Under the pieces are notes generated by a model. It was not told the DNA's origin and searched no databases. It saw only the letters and a program-made list of their open reading frames with translations. From Allobosea sp. (GTDB lineage: Bacteria; Pseudomonadota; Alphaproteobacteria; Rhizobiales; Beijerinckiaceae), in NCBI GenBank assembly GCA_024231975.1, contig JAAEQB010000062.1:1-64000 (forward strand): DNA of 64,000 nucleotides, written 5' to 3'. Positions 40,111 to 49,146 of this stretch are shown piece after piece (position 1 is the first letter of the stretch; every line of letters begins with the position of its first letter). A program made the position numbers and the translations under genes.

Positions 40111-41097
40111 ATGTCGACTTTCAAGGCCCTCATCGCCAGCAAGGGCGAAGCCGGCACCAGCGTCGCCTTCGGCGAGTTCGCCGAAGCGGACCTGATGGAA
40201 GGCGACGTCACGGTCCGCGTCACCCATTCGACGCTGAACTACAAGGACGGGCTCGCCATCACCGGCCGCGCCCCCGTGGTGCGGCGCTGGCCGATGATCC
40301 CCGGTATCGATTTCGCCGGCCGGGTCGAGGTCTCCGCCAACCCCGACTTCAAGCCGGGCGACCTCGTCATCCTCAATGGCTGGGGCACCGGCGAGACGCA
40401 TCTGGGCGCCTATGCCCAGAAGAGCCGGGTCAAGGGCGACTGGCTGGTGCCGCTGCCCGAGGGCATGACCCCGGCCGAGGCGATGGCGATCGGCACCGCC
40501 GGCTACACCGCCATGCTCAGCCTGCTCGCGCTGGAGCGCCATGGCGTGAAGCCCGCCGATGGTCCCGTCGTCGTCACCGGCGCCGCTGGCGGTGTCGGCT
40601 CGGTCGCGACCGCACTGCTCGCCAAGGCGGGTTGGCACGTGATCGCCTCGACCGGCCGTCCGGAGGAGGCGGATTACCTCAAGGGCCTCGGTGCCGCCGA
40701 GATCATCGACCGCAACGAACTCTCCGGCCCCGGCCGCCCGCTTGCCAAGGAGCGCTGGATCGCCGGCGTCGACGCCGTCGGCTCGCACACGCTCGCCAAT
40801 GTCCTGTCGATGACCAAGTATGGTGGTGCCGTCGCCGCCTGCGGCCTGGCGCAGGGCATGGACCTGCCGGCTTCGGTCGCGCCCTTCATCCTGCGCGGCG
40901 TCGCGCTGCTCGGCATCGATTCGGTGATGTGCCCGAAGCCGCGCCGGCTCGAAGCCTGGCAACGTCTCGCCCGCGACCTCGACCGCGACAAGCTCGCAGC
41001 GATGACCACGACGATCCCGCTGGAGGATGTGGTCGAGACCGGCCGCGCGCTGCTCGATGGCAAGGTCCGCGGCCGCGTCGTCGTCGAGATCGGCTGA
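40111..41097 (+). CDS. acuI: AcuI/YhdH-like acryloyl-CoA reductase (MDR family)
   Basis: A 328-residue zinc-free medium-chain reductase. Features are STLNYKDGLAITGR, FPMIPGIDFAG-like IPGIDFAGRV, GWGTGETHLGAYAQ and the coenzyme loop VTGAAGGVGSVA, followed by STGRPEEADYLKGLGA for NADPH. These are characteristic of the YhdH/AcuI group, which reduces acryloyl-CoA to propionyl-CoA. Relatives act in 3-hydroxypropionate and DMSP breakdown and as general acrylate detoxifiers. It follows an MFS transporter gene. It ends 4 bases before the convergent Bug-type gene. Confidence 0.87.
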   Translation: MSTFKALIASKGEAGTSVAFGEFAEADLMEGDVTVRVTHSTLNYKDGLAITGRAPVVRRWPMIPGIDFAGRVEVSANPDFKPGDLVILNGWGTGETHLGAYAQKSRVKGDWLVPLPEGMTPAEAMAIGTAGYTAMLSLLALERHGVKPADGPVVVTGAAGGVGSVATALLAKAGWHVIASTGRPEEADYLKGLGAAEIIDRNELSGPGRPLAKERWIAGVDAVGSHTLANVLSMTKYGGAVAACGLAQGMDLPASVAPFILRGVALLGIDSVMCPKPRRLEAWQRLARDLDRDKLAAMTTTIPLEDVVETGRALLDGKVRGRVVVEIG

Positions 41098-41101
41098 GGC
41101 C

Positions 41102-42076
41102 TCATTCGATCCGGATCTGCGCCTTCTCGACCACCGGCTCCCATTTTTTGATCTCGGCCTCGATGAAGGCGCGGAAGGCGTCCGGTGTCATGCCGAGCGC
41201 GATGATCTTCTGCGTGGCCAGCCGCTCGCGGATCTCCGGCGTCTCGAGGATGCCGCGCACATCGCGCGAGACCTTCTCGATGATCTCCTTCGGCGTGCCG
41301 GCGGGGGCGGCGAGGCCGTGCCAGGCGGTGACGTCGAAGCCGGGCAGGAACTCGCTCAGCGCCTGCAGGTCCGGCATGAAGCTCGCGCGCTGCGGGATCG
41401 AGGTCGCCAGCGCCCTGAGCTTGCCAGCCTCGACATAGGGCCAGGCCACGGCGGCGCCATCGAGCGCGACGTCGAGCTGACCGCTGAGCAGGTCGACCAT
41501 CATCGGGCCGGAGCCGCGATAGGGGACATGGGTCAGCTTGGTCCCGGTCGTCTGCTGGAACAGCTCCATGCCCACATGCAAGGAGGTGCCGATGCCGGAG
41601 GAGCCGAAATTCAGCGCGTTCGGCTTCTGCTTCAGCAACGCGATGAATTCCGGCACGGTCTTGGCCGGCACTTTCTCCGGATTGACGACGAGGACGTTCG
41701 GCGTGATCGCAAGCTGGCTGACCGGGGCGAAGTCGCGCAGAGGGTCATAGGCCAGCTTCTCCTTGTAGAGCCATTTGTTCATGCCATGGCTGCTGGCATT
41801 GATCAGGCCGAGCGTGTAGCCGTCCGGCTTGGCGCGGGCGAGCGCGGCGACGCCGATATTGCTGCCGCCGCCGCCGATGTTCTCGATCACCACACCCTGC
41901 CCCCACAGCGCCTGCAGGCGCTCGGCGACCGTGCGCGCGACGAGGTCGGAGGCGCCGCCGGCGGCGAAGGGCACGATGATCCTGACCGGGGCGCTCGGAT
42001 AGGGCGCCTGCGCGGCGGCCGCGAGGCAGGATGCGTGCAGGGCGATGGCGGCGAACGCTGCCTTGAACGGCTTCAT
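41102..42076 (-). CDS. Bug/TctC-family substrate-binding protein, no linked TctAB
   Basis: A 324-residue periplasmic binding protein. The signal peptide ends AAAAQAPYP. The mature start carries VRIIVPFAAGGASDLVAR, and the central region has THVPYRGSGPMMVDLLSGQLD, all typical. No TctA or TctB gene is next to it, so it must share membrane components with another TTT system (possibly that at 34409-36435) or act as a sensor. It is the last gene of a minus-strand unit with a GntR regulator and an unknown cytoplasmic protein, starting 48 bases after the latter. Confidence 0.9.
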   Translation of the reverse strand: MKPFKAAFAAIALHASCLAAAAQAPYPSAPVRIIVPFAAGGASDLVARTVAERLQALWGQGVVIENIGGGGSNIGVAALARAKPDGYTLGLINASSHGMNKWLYKEKLAYDPLRDFAPVSQLAITPNVLVVNPEKVPAKTVPEFIALLKQKPNALNFGSSGIGTSLHVGMELFQQTTGTKLTHVPYRGSGPMMVDLLSGQLDVALDGAAVAWPYVEAGKLRALATSIPQRASFMPDLQALSEFLPGFDVTAWHGLAAPAGTPKEIIEKVSRDVRGILETPEIRERLATQKIIALGMTPDAFRAFIEAEIKKWEPVVEKAQIRIE

Positions 42077-42124
42077 GATGTCCTCCCTCTGTCGCGCCGG
42101 TCTCCCGAAGCCGGCGCACGATCG

Positions 42125-43516
42125 TCAGGCATGTTCCCGCCAGACCGCGCCGAGCCGGGCGATCTTCGCGTCTGAGAGGTAGCCGTAGCGGTTGATGTGC
42201 AGATGCCGGCAGGGCGCCTCGAGTACGGCCCGGAAGCGGCGCTCGACATCATCAGGCGGCCCATAGCCATGCGCGATCACCGAGAGGCGCGAGCGGTTGA
42301 CCTGGCCGGCGGCGGTCTCGACCGTCCGGCGCAGCGCGTCGTCATCGGCCGGATGCGGCTCGTGCGGCTCGGGATAGCGCAGCGCCTCAAGCGTCGGTGC
42401 GTCGCCATTGAGGCCGAGCCAGCAATGGACCGCGGCGAAGGCTGTTTCGGCGTCCATGCCGGTCACGGCGGTCAGCCGCTCGACATAGCCGCGTTCGATC
42501 ATCGGCCAGTGCATGGTGTAGTGCTTGACCGCGATCTCGTCGGCGACGCCGTCCACGGCCGCGAAGTCGAGGCCGGAGAGCAGGTTGAGCGGCGGCGGGA
42601 AGGCCTGCATCACCACGCCGACCCGGCCGTAGGAGGCTTCCTTCACGATCGTCGTCAGGGCGCCGACATAGTCGGTGGCGATGGCGCTGCGGAAGGCGAG
42701 CAAATCGGCCGCCCAGCCGCCCGGCTGAAGCAGGGCGTCGATGGCGACGACCGCGCCGGCCATGTCCTTTCGTGCCTTGCGAAGCCCTTCCAGCGCCTGA
42801 GCCCGGGTCGCCTCGACATCATGGCCGAGTTCCTGCCCGCGCTTCACCGCCGGCGGGCTGAAATCGAAGAGCAGGCTATCCAGCGCATAGGGCGGATATT
42901 CCGGCCAGTCGAAGCGCAGTGCGTCGCAATCCGGATAGTTCGCGAGGAGGTCGGCGACGAGGCCGCGCATATAGGTGCGCAATCCCTCGCTGGCGAGGCT
43001 GACATTGGCGTCGACACGATTGCGCACTGGCGTGCCGAACACGGTCAGCGGCTCGTCGGCGCCGGCATCGGGACGCTGCTGCACGCGCAGCGCAGGCGGC
43101 GCCGCGGCCATCACCTGGAGCTGGGTGGAGAGGCCGGCGCGCTTGGCCCTGGCCAGCATGTCGGCGACGATGTGACCTTCGCGCTGCGTCAGCGCATCCG
43201 GCTCCGGCGGGGCATAGGGCGTATCGCAATAGAAGCGCGGGTTTGGAACGAAGCTCGGCGCTGTCCGCATCCACAGAGCGGTGTCGCCCCAGAGCGGCCG
43301 GTCGAGCGTGCGGGCAAGGCCGGCGCCAGCATCGGCAGGTGGCTCGCGGACGCCGAGCCGCTCGGAGCAGCGCTCGGCCACCGACGGCATCGTGCAGATC
43401 ACGTCGCAGCCGAGCCGCTCGACGATGTTCTTCAGGACGGTGTCGACGCCCTCGGACTGGGCGTAGTCGGGCATGACGGTGATGCCCAGCGAGCGGCTTT
43501 TGGCCGGAACGATCAT
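42125..43516 (-). CDS. unknown protein, TIM-barrel hydrolase-like
   Basis: A 463-residue soluble protein that I cannot assign to a named family. The N-terminus (SLGITVMPDYAQSEGVDTVL), a central LRFDWPEYPPYALDSLLFDFS and repeated beta-alpha texture suggest a TIM barrel. The acidic cluster RFDWPE and later YGYxPPDDVE-like HGYGPPDDVERR are the sort seen in glycoside-hydrolase-like barrels. There is no signal peptide. The start ATG 43516 overlaps the GntR stop (ATGA), so the pair is coupled. It lies between a GntR regulator and a Bug-type binding protein, so it probably processes the ligand that this protein binds. The reaction is unknown. Confidence 0.6.
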   Translation of the reverse strand: MIVPAKSRSLGITVMPDYAQSEGVDTVLKNIVERLGCDVICTMPSVAERCSERLGVREPPADAGAGLARTLDRPLWGDTALWMRTAPSFVPNPRFYCDTPYAPPEPDALTQREGHIVADMLARAKRAGLSTQLQVMAAAPPALRVQQRPDAGADEPLTVFGTPVRNRVDANVSLASEGLRTYMRGLVADLLANYPDCDALRFDWPEYPPYALDSLLFDFSPPAVKRGQELGHDVEATRAQALEGLRKARKDMAGAVVAIDALLQPGGWAADLLAFRSAIATDYVGALTTIVKEASYGRVGVVMQAFPPPLNLLSGLDFAAVDGVADEIAVKHYTMHWPMIERGYVERLTAVTGMDAETAFAAVHCWLGLNGDAPTLEALRYPEPHEPHPADDDALRRTVETAAGQVNRSRLSVIAHGYGPPDDVERRFRAVLEAPCRHLHINRYGYLSDAKIARLGAVWREHA

Positions 43517-44232
43517 GGCGCACGCACGAAGGGATGGGCGTGGCCGGCGAGCCGGTCGAGGAAGACGCCGTTGGCTTCGATATGGACATGCATCGCGGCA
43601 TGCGCTGCATACGCGTCGCCCCTCTCGATCGCCGAGAGAATGGCGCGGTGCTTGGCGAGCGCATCGCCGAGCGCGCCGCGCTGGGCGACCATCAGGTGGT
43701 GGACCCGTTCGAGCTGGGCCCGGGCCCGGTCGACGCTCGCCCACATCTGCTCTAGGCCCTGATGGGCAAAGAGGGCGCGGTGGAAGCGTTCGTCGCAGTG
43801 ATAGGCGCGGGCGGCGTCGCCGGCTGCGACCGCCTCGGCATGGTCGGCCAGCGCCCGGCTCATCTCGGCGATCAGAGCGGGATCGCGACTGGCGGCCGCC
43901 TGCGAGACGGCTTCGCCTTCGAGTAGACGGCGGATCAGGATAGCTTCGCCGATCAGCCTGGGGTCGATCAGGGAGACGAAGGTGCCGAGATTGGGGAAGA
44001 CGTCGAGCAGCTTCTCCTCGGCCAGCCGGGCGAAGGCCTCGCGCACCGGCGTGCGGCTGACCGCATAGGCCGCGCCGACCTCGCCCTCCGACAGCGCGCT
44101 GCCGGGCGGAATGGCGAGCGAGACGATCGCGGTGCGCAGCACACGATAGACCTGCTCAGGCGCGCGCATCGTCCGGTCGATGGCGGCGGCTGGAAGGGGC
44201 GTCGGCTGGTGGTCGCGGGCAAGGCGGGGCAT
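43513..44232 (-). CDS. GntR family (FCD/FadR subgroup) transcriptional regulator
   Basis: A 239-residue regulator. The winged helix is at about residues 25-90 (QVYRVLRTAIVSLAIPPGSA, AYAVSRTPVREAFARLAEEK). The FCD domain carries His residues in YHCDERFHRALFAH, HRAIL and HVHIEANG, a metal/acid binding set. The start is close to an imperfect 24-base palindrome at 44244-44267 that should be its operator. It heads a three-gene minus-strand unit (GntR, unknown barrel protein, Bug binding protein), so it is probably autoregulated and ligand-controlled. Confidence 0.88.
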   Translation of the reverse strand: MPRLARDHQPTPLPAAAIDRTMRAPEQVYRVLRTAIVSLAIPPGSALSEGEVGAAYAVSRTPVREAFARLAEEKLLDVFPNLGTFVSLIDPRLIGEAILIRRLLEGEAVSQAAASRDPALIAEMSRALADHAEAVAAGDAARAYHCDERFHRALFAHQGLEQMWASVDRARAQLERVHHLMVAQRGALGDALAKHRAILSAIERGDAYAAHAAMHVHIEANGVFLDRLAGHAHPFVRAP

Positions 44233-44243
44233 GGCATTTTCCT

Positions 44244-44267
44244 AACCAGGGTACCGGTATACAGGTT
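44244..44267. promoter_or_regulatory. candidate GntR operator, 24-base imperfect palindrome
   Basis: The dyad is centred on CCGG at 44254-44257. AACC (44244-44247) and GGTT (44264-44267) form the outer arms, and TACC/GGTA the inner ones; 9 of 12 base pairs match. It begins 12 bases upstream of the gntR start on the minus strand. It fits autorepression. A promoter could overlap, but I see no convincing -35/-10 pair. Confidence 0.5.
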
Positions 44268-44347
44268 TTTGAGGCGGCGCAAGAGCGGCCGGTTCAATCA
44301 AAGGGTTGCGGAAGGGCGACTACCGAAGCGGCGCGGTATGCTGCGGC

Positions 44348-45256
44348 TCAGCCAGCGCCTTCAAGCAGCGCCTTCCGCTTCGCCAGCTCGCCGCCGACGA
44401 AATCCATGAAGGCGCGCACCCGTGGCGCGTGCCTGATGTCGGGATGGGTCAGGATCCACAGGCCGGTGGAGAAATCCGGATCCGGCGGCAGCAACCGCAC
44501 GAGGCCCGCCCGCTGATCGGCGATGAAGCAGGGCAGGGGGCCAATGCCCATCCCCTGCTCGACCGCTTCCGTCAGGCCGAGCACGGCCGAGGAGCGCAGC
44601 GCGATGCGCTCGGCCGGGACATGGTCGCGGACATAGCGGGCCGCCTTGACGTAGCCGAGCGGATCGCCGAGCGCGACCCAGTCGCGCTTGAACAGCAGCT
44701 TCGGCTCATGAGCCTCGGCCTCGGTCATCGGGGCGTCGGCGCGGGCGTAGACGGCCCAGTTCAGATTGGCGAGGCGCCGGCCGACCAGCGTCTCGCCCGG
44801 TGAATCGCTGGCGCGGATGGCGACGTCGGCGTCGCGGCGCGAGAGGTTGAGCGTCTGGCTGGCCATGACGACGTCGAGCCGGATCAGCGGATGCGCCGCC
44901 CGGAACGCTGCGAAGATCGGCAACAATACGTGCAGATAGAGCGTGTCGGTGGTAGTGACCCGCAGATCGCCTGACGGTGCGAGATCGCGCCCCGCCAGCC
45001 TGCGCCCGAAGGCCGTGACGTCGTCATCGATGCGCGAGGCCAGCGTCGTCATCTCCTCGCCGGCCGAGGTCGCGACATAGCCGGTCTTGCGCCGTTCGAA
45101 GAGGGCGTGGCCGAGCTGCTCCTCGATCTGCCCGAGCCGGCGGAACACTGTCGAATGATTGACGTTGAGCGCCACGGCCGCTCCGGTCAGCCCGCCGGCA
45201 TCGGCGATCGCCTTGATCAGGCGGAAATCATCCCAGGCGAGCTTGGACGTCGACAA
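44348..45256 (-). CDS. LysR family transcriptional regulator
   Basis: A 302-residue LysR-type regulator of the type that begins LAWDDFRLIKAIADAGGLTG, with the recognition helix NHSTVFRRLGQIEEQLG. This subgroup (N-terminal 'WDDFR', HSTVxRR) often acts alone. The effector domain runs from about residue 90 (GDLRVTTTDTLYLHVLLP). Neighbours are the GntR unit downstream and the Sua5 gene upstream, both on the same strand but with 81-115 base gaps, so a target cannot be named. Confidence 0.87.
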   Translation of the reverse strand: MSTSKLAWDDFRLIKAIADAGGLTGAAVALNVNHSTVFRRLGQIEEQLGHALFERRKTGYVATSAGEEMTTLASRIDDDVTAFGRRLAGRDLAPSGDLRVTTTDTLYLHVLLPIFAAFRAAHPLIRLDVVMASQTLNLSRRDADVAIRASDSPGETLVGRRLANLNWAVYARADAPMTEAEAHEPKLLFKRDWVALGDPLGYVKAARYVRDHVPAERIALRSSAVLGLTEAVEQGMGIGPLPCFIADQRAGLVRLLPPDPDFSTGLWILTHPDIRHAPRVRAFMDFVGGELAKRKALLEGAG

Positions 45257-45337
45257 TGGCCACTCTCCGGCAACTTCGCGCGCAGCATTGCCAGATCTTG
45301 CGGAATTGCAAGCGCCGCCTTGGCGAGACTGCCTGTT

Positions 45338-46318
45338 TCAGCGTGGAGCGGCGGCGCGGCGCAGCCGGTCGTTGATCGCTTCGCCGAGGCCGTGCATCGG
45401 GATTGGCGCCACCGCGATCGTCGCCGGGCGTTGGTCGTCGAGCCGGCGCATCGCGGCAAAGAGATTGGCGGCGGCCTCGGTCAGATCACCGGTTGGGCTC
45501 AGGTTAAAGGCGAGCGCTGGCAGGGCTCCGTTCCGCTCCGGCCCGAAGCCGAGCCAGGCCTCTCCCGGTCGCGGTGCCTCCGCCTCGAGCCTGACGGCGG
45601 CACGCGGCGCGTAATGCGAGGCGAGCAGCCCGGGAGAGACGGGAGCGGCGCCGCCCTCCTCGACGATGACGAGAGCCTGTCCGATCGCGGCTTCCAGCGC
45701 CGCCCGCGGCACGCCGCCGGGCCGCAGCAGGCGCGGGGCGCCGCCGAGGCAGGCGACGATGCTGGATTCGACCCCGACCGCCGTCGGCCCGGCATCGAGC
45801 ACCGCGTCGATACGGCCATCGAGATCGGCGAGGACATGATCGGCCTGCGTCGGGCTGACCCGTCCGGAGCGATTGGCCGAAGGCGCGGCGATCGGCCGGC
45901 CCGCCGCCAGCAGCACGGCGTGCGCCACCGGATGCGACGGCACCCGCAGCGCGACGCTGTCGAGTCCGGCGCGGGCGAGGCTGCAGACAGTACAGCTGCC
46001 GGAGGCCGGCACGACCAGCGTCAGCGGCCCCGGCCAGAACGCTTTCGCCAGCGCTAGCGCCGGCGCATCGAACAGGCCCTGGCGTCGGGCGGCATCGACA
46101 TCCGGCAGATGCGAGATCAGCGGGTTGAAGCTCGGGCGTTCCTTGGCGGCATAGATCGAGGCGACCGCCCGGTCGTCGCTGGCGTCGGCGGCAAGCCCGT
46201 AGACCGTCTCGGTTGGCAGCGCGACCAGCTTGCCGGCGCGCAGCAACTCCGCGGCGGCGGCGATGCCGGCCTCGTCGGCGGAGAGGCGCTGGGTCTGGCG
46301 AGGTCGTGTCACGGTCAC
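45338..46318 (-). CDS. L-threonylcarbamoyladenylate synthase (Sua5/YwlC type)
   Basis: A 326-residue protein with the YrdC-like domain in the first 200 residues and a C-terminal Sua5 domain. YrdC motifs: GKLVALPTETVYGLA, AAKERPSFNPLISHL and APSANRSGRVSPT. The C-terminal half has the SPGLLASHYAPR linker typical of Sua5. It makes threonylcarbamoyl-AMP from threonine, bicarbonate and ATP for tRNA t6A37. The start is GTG 46318, or GTG 46312; neither has a strong ribosome binding site. It is divergent from the acyl-CoA dehydrogenase gene at 46479, with a relatively AT-rich 160-base gap. Confidence 0.92.
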   Translation of the reverse strand: MTVTRPRQTQRLSADEAGIAAAAELLRAGKLVALPTETVYGLAADASDDRAVASIYAAKERPSFNPLISHLPDVDAARRQGLFDAPALALAKAFWPGPLTLVVPASGSCTVCSLARAGLDSVALRVPSHPVAHAVLLAAGRPIAAPSANRSGRVSPTQADHVLADLDGRIDAVLDAGPTAVGVESSIVACLGGAPRLLRPGGVPRAALEAAIGQALVIVEEGGAAPVSPGLLASHYAPRAAVRLEAEAPRPGEAWLGFGPERNGALPALAFNLSPTGDLTEAAANLFAAMRRLDDQRPATIAVAPIPMHGLGEAINDRLRRAAAPR

Positions 46319-46478
46319 TCTTGAAAGTTCATATGTAAACTATAACAATGCCGGGATGGCATGCGCGAGACCGCGCCGTTTGGCGCGTGGGCAAGCGCAT
46401 AGTTCGCGGCTAGCATCGCCGTCAACGCAACGAGACGAATGCCCGGCCATGCTGCGCGGGCGCCGAGGGAGGTAAGCG

Positions 46479-48254
46479 ATGTCGTACCGTGCTCCGGTCG
46501 AGGATATCCTGGCGACGATGCGCCATGTCGCCGGGCTCGACGCCCTGATCGACGAGGGGCTCGCACCGGAACTCGCAGACGGCGTCACCGAGGCGGTGCT
46601 CGAGGAAGCGGCGAAGTTCGCTGGCGATGTCCTCGCTCCCTTGAATGTCGTCGGCGACCGCGTCGGTTCCAAGCTCAAGGACGGCACGGTCGTCACCCCG
46701 CCGGGCTGGAAGGAAGCCTATCACGCCTGGGCGCAAGGCGGCTGGAACGCTCTGCCCGGGCCGGAGGCCTATGGCGGCCAGGCCCTGCCGACCTTGGTGC
46801 AGTCGGCCTGCACCGAGATGTGGAATTCGGCCGCCTTCGCTTTCGCGCTCGGCCCGTTGCTGACCGTCGGCGCGATCGAGGCGCTGCATGCCCATGGCTC
46901 CGATTATCTGAAGGAGACCTATCTCGCCAAGCTCGTGTCGGGCGAGTGGATGGGCACGATGAACCTGACCGAGCCGCAGGCGGGCTCGGATCTCAATGCG
47001 CTGCGCTCCAAGGCCGAGCGCGCTGGCGACGGCACCTATCGCATCAGCGGCCAGAAGATCTTCATCACCTATGGCGATCACGCGATGACGGACAATATCG
47101 TCCACCTCGTCCTCGCCCGCCTGCCCGATGCGCCTGCCGGCACGCGCGGCATCTCGCTCTTCCTCGTGCCCAAGTTCCTGGTCAATGCCGACGGCTCGCT
47201 CGGCGCGCGCAACGATGTCCGCTGCACCGGCGTCGAGCACAAGCTCGGCATCCATGCCTCGCCGACCTGCGCGATGAGCTATGGCGACGAGGGCGGCGCG
47301 ATCGGCTGGCTGATCGGGGAGGAGAATCGCGGCCTCGCCTGCATGTTCACGATGATGAACAATGCCCGCCTCAACGTCGCGGTGCAGGGCGTCGCCATCG
47401 CCGAGCGCGCCTATCAGCAGGCGCTTTCCTTCGCGCAGGAGCGCAAGCAAGGCACGGCGCTCGATGCGCCAAAGGGCGCGCCGATGAGCCCGATCATCGT
47501 CCATCCTGACATCCGCCGCATGCTGATGGAGATGCGCGCCAAGACGCAGGCCGCGCGCTCGCTCTCGCTGCTGCTGGCGGCGAACCTCGACCGCTCGCAT
47601 CGCGAAACCGACGAGGCCAAGCGCAAGGCCGCGGCCGAGCGCGCCGCGATCATCACGCCGGTCGCCAAGGCTTACGCCACCGATATCGGCGTCGAGGTCG
47701 CCTCCGTCGGCGTCCAGGTCCATGGCGGCATGGGCTATGTCGAGGAGACCGGCGCGGCCCAGCATCTGCGGGATGCCCGCATCGCCACGATCTACGAGGG
47801 CACCAACGGCATCCAGGCGATCGACCTCGTGCTGCGCAAGCTGCCGCTCTCCAATGGGGATGCGGTCAAGGCACTGATCGGCGAGATGCGTGGCGTCGTC
47901 GCCCAGGTGCGCGAAGCCAATACGCCCGGTTTCGGCCACAGCGCGGCGCGGCTCGGCGCGGCCGTCGACTCGCTGGAGAGGGCAACCGAATGGATGCTGG
48001 CGACGATGGGTATCGATCAGGCGAGCGCGCTCGCTGGCGCGACGCCCTATCTTAAGCTGTTTGCGCTGGCCCAGGGCGGCACGGGCCTCGCCAAGAAGGC
48101 ACTGGCACTGCAGGGCGAGGATCAGGGCGCCGCGGCGCTCGCCACAGCCCGCTTCTATGCCGAGCATCATGTCGGCGAAGCCACCGCGCTGGAGCTGGCA
48201 GTGACCGAAGGCGCCGGCGCTGTCGAGGATTCGGCTGCGGTCTTCGCGGCGTGA
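46479..48254 (+). CDS. acyl-CoA dehydrogenase, DmdC-like long form
   Basis: A 591-residue acyl-CoA dehydrogenase with the extra N- and C-terminal regions of the DmdC/FadE5-like group (normal length near 590). Features are TEPQAGSDLNALRSKAERAG, GQKIFITYGDH, AVQGVAIAERAYQQA and the catalytic Glu in IYEGTNGIQAIDLVLRKL. Members oxidise 3-methylmercaptopropionyl-CoA or, more often, other fatty or aromatic side-chain acyl-CoAs. GGGAGG precedes ATG 46479. No DMSP-specific gene (dmdA, dmdB, dddX) is next to it, so a general beta-oxidation role is more likely. Confidence 0.9.
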   Translation: MSYRAPVEDILATMRHVAGLDALIDEGLAPELADGVTEAVLEEAAKFAGDVLAPLNVVGDRVGSKLKDGTVVTPPGWKEAYHAWAQGGWNALPGPEAYGGQALPTLVQSACTEMWNSAAFAFALGPLLTVGAIEALHAHGSDYLKETYLAKLVSGEWMGTMNLTEPQAGSDLNALRSKAERAGDGTYRISGQKIFITYGDHAMTDNIVHLVLARLPDAPAGTRGISLFLVPKFLVNADGSLGARNDVRCTGVEHKLGIHASPTCAMSYGDEGGAIGWLIGEENRGLACMFTMMNNARLNVAVQGVAIAERAYQQALSFAQERKQGTALDAPKGAPMSPIIVHPDIRRMLMEMRAKTQAARSLSLLLAANLDRSHRETDEAKRKAAAERAAIITPVAKAYATDIGVEVASVGVQVHGGMGYVEETGAAQHLRDARIATIYEGTNGIQAIDLVLRKLPLSNGDAVKALIGEMRGVVAQVREANTPGFGHSAARLGAAVDSLERATEWMLATMGIDQASALAGATPYLKLFALAQGGTGLAKKALALQGEDQGAAALATARFYAEHHVGEATALELAVTEGAGAVEDSAAVFAA

Positions 48255-48274
48255 CGCCGCTTGCCGCGCCTGAT

Positions 48275-49066
48275 CTACCGAACCGGCTTCCGCACGCGCA
48301 TGTGCAGGAAGAGCGGCGCGATATGGGTGTCGGCGAGATAGGGCACGGCCTTGGCCGTCTGCGCATCGACGCCCGGCTCGTGCATGTGCTCGATCCGGAA
48401 GCCGGTCGCGACCAGCAGGTTGATCCAGTCGCTCAGCGTGCGGTGGAAGCGTGGCACCCGGAACGGCTCGACCCTGGCCCTCTCCTCGGCCGGCGCCGCG
48501 CCGAAGCGCCAGCTCTCGATCTCGCCGTCGCTGACGCGGAAATAGTCGCGCACCTCGATACCGAGGACGTTTCCGGCCTCGTCCCGCATCACCTTCCGGC
48601 CGGGCGTGGCGAAGCAGGGATGCAGGATCGAGAACTGCAGGAAGCCGCTCGGCTTCAGCACCCGCTTGGCCTCGGCGAGCACGCGATCCTGATGCGGCAT
48701 GTCCATCAGCGACATGAAGGCCGTGGCGAAATCGAACGAGGCATCGGCGAAGGGCAGGGCCATGCCGTCGGCGACGCGATAGTCGATCCCGAGCGGGTTG
48801 GCGGCCTCGGCTTCCTGCGCATGGCGGATGAAGGTCGGGGCAATGTCGATCGCGGTGACGCTGGCGCCGGCCGCGGCGAGCTTGCGTGTATTCGAGCCCT
48901 CGCCGCAGCCGATGTCGAGGCCGTCCAGGCCTTCGATATCGGGCAGGTGCGCGAAGAAGGCCGGGGTGTTCTGGGCGTCCCGGTAGAGGTCGTAGCCGGC
49001 GCGCGCGTGCCGGGTCCAGGTTTCGGCATTGGCCTCCCAGCAGGCCGCGACTTCGCTCGCTTCCAT
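48275..49066 (-). CDS. class I SAM-dependent methyltransferase
   Basis: A 263-residue methyltransferase. Motif I is GLDIGCGEGSNTRKLA, followed by TAIDIAPTFI, MALPFADASFDFATAF (motif IV region) and KRVLKPSGFLQFSILHP. ATG 49066 has GAGG 7 bases upstream. It is related to the Methyltransf_11/UbiE-like group with no clear substrate; 'SILHPCF' is frequent in a clade of uncharacterised members. It is divergent from the first of two short-chain dehydrogenase genes, starting 80 bases away. It converges on the acyl-CoA dehydrogenase gene. Confidence 0.85.
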   Translation of the reverse strand: MEASEVAACWEANAETWTRHARAGYDLYRDAQNTPAFFAHLPDIEGLDGLDIGCGEGSNTRKLAAAGASVTAIDIAPTFIRHAQEAEAANPLGIDYRVADGMALPFADASFDFATAFMSLMDMPHQDRVLAEAKRVLKPSGFLQFSILHPCFATPGRKVMRDEAGNVLGIEVRDYFRVSDGEIESWRFGAAPAEERARVEPFRVPRFHRTLSDWINLLVATGFRIEHMHEPGVDAQTAKAVPYLADTHIAPLFLHMRVRKPVR

Positions 49067-49146
49067 GATCGTCCTCGCCGTTCGGGGGAGGGGGCTTCTA
49101 GCGGAGCTGGCCGCATTGCGCCAGCCTGTTCGCGAGGCTTGTCGCA

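Noticed and set aside
46422..48170. 582-codon open frame on the minus strand opposite the DmdC-like gene, and similar long frames opposite many genes (for example 27813-29462 and 3865-5265)
   Set aside because: High GC suppresses stop codons in antisense frames. The products are Arg/Ala/Asp/Gly-rich without motifs, and the opposite frame in each case encodes a well-conserved protein.
40111..48254. DMSP catabolism locus (AcuI-like and DmdC-like genes in the same window)
   Set aside because: The genes are about 6 kb apart with unrelated genes between, and no DMSP demethylase, lyase or CoA ligase gene is present. Both families also have general roles.
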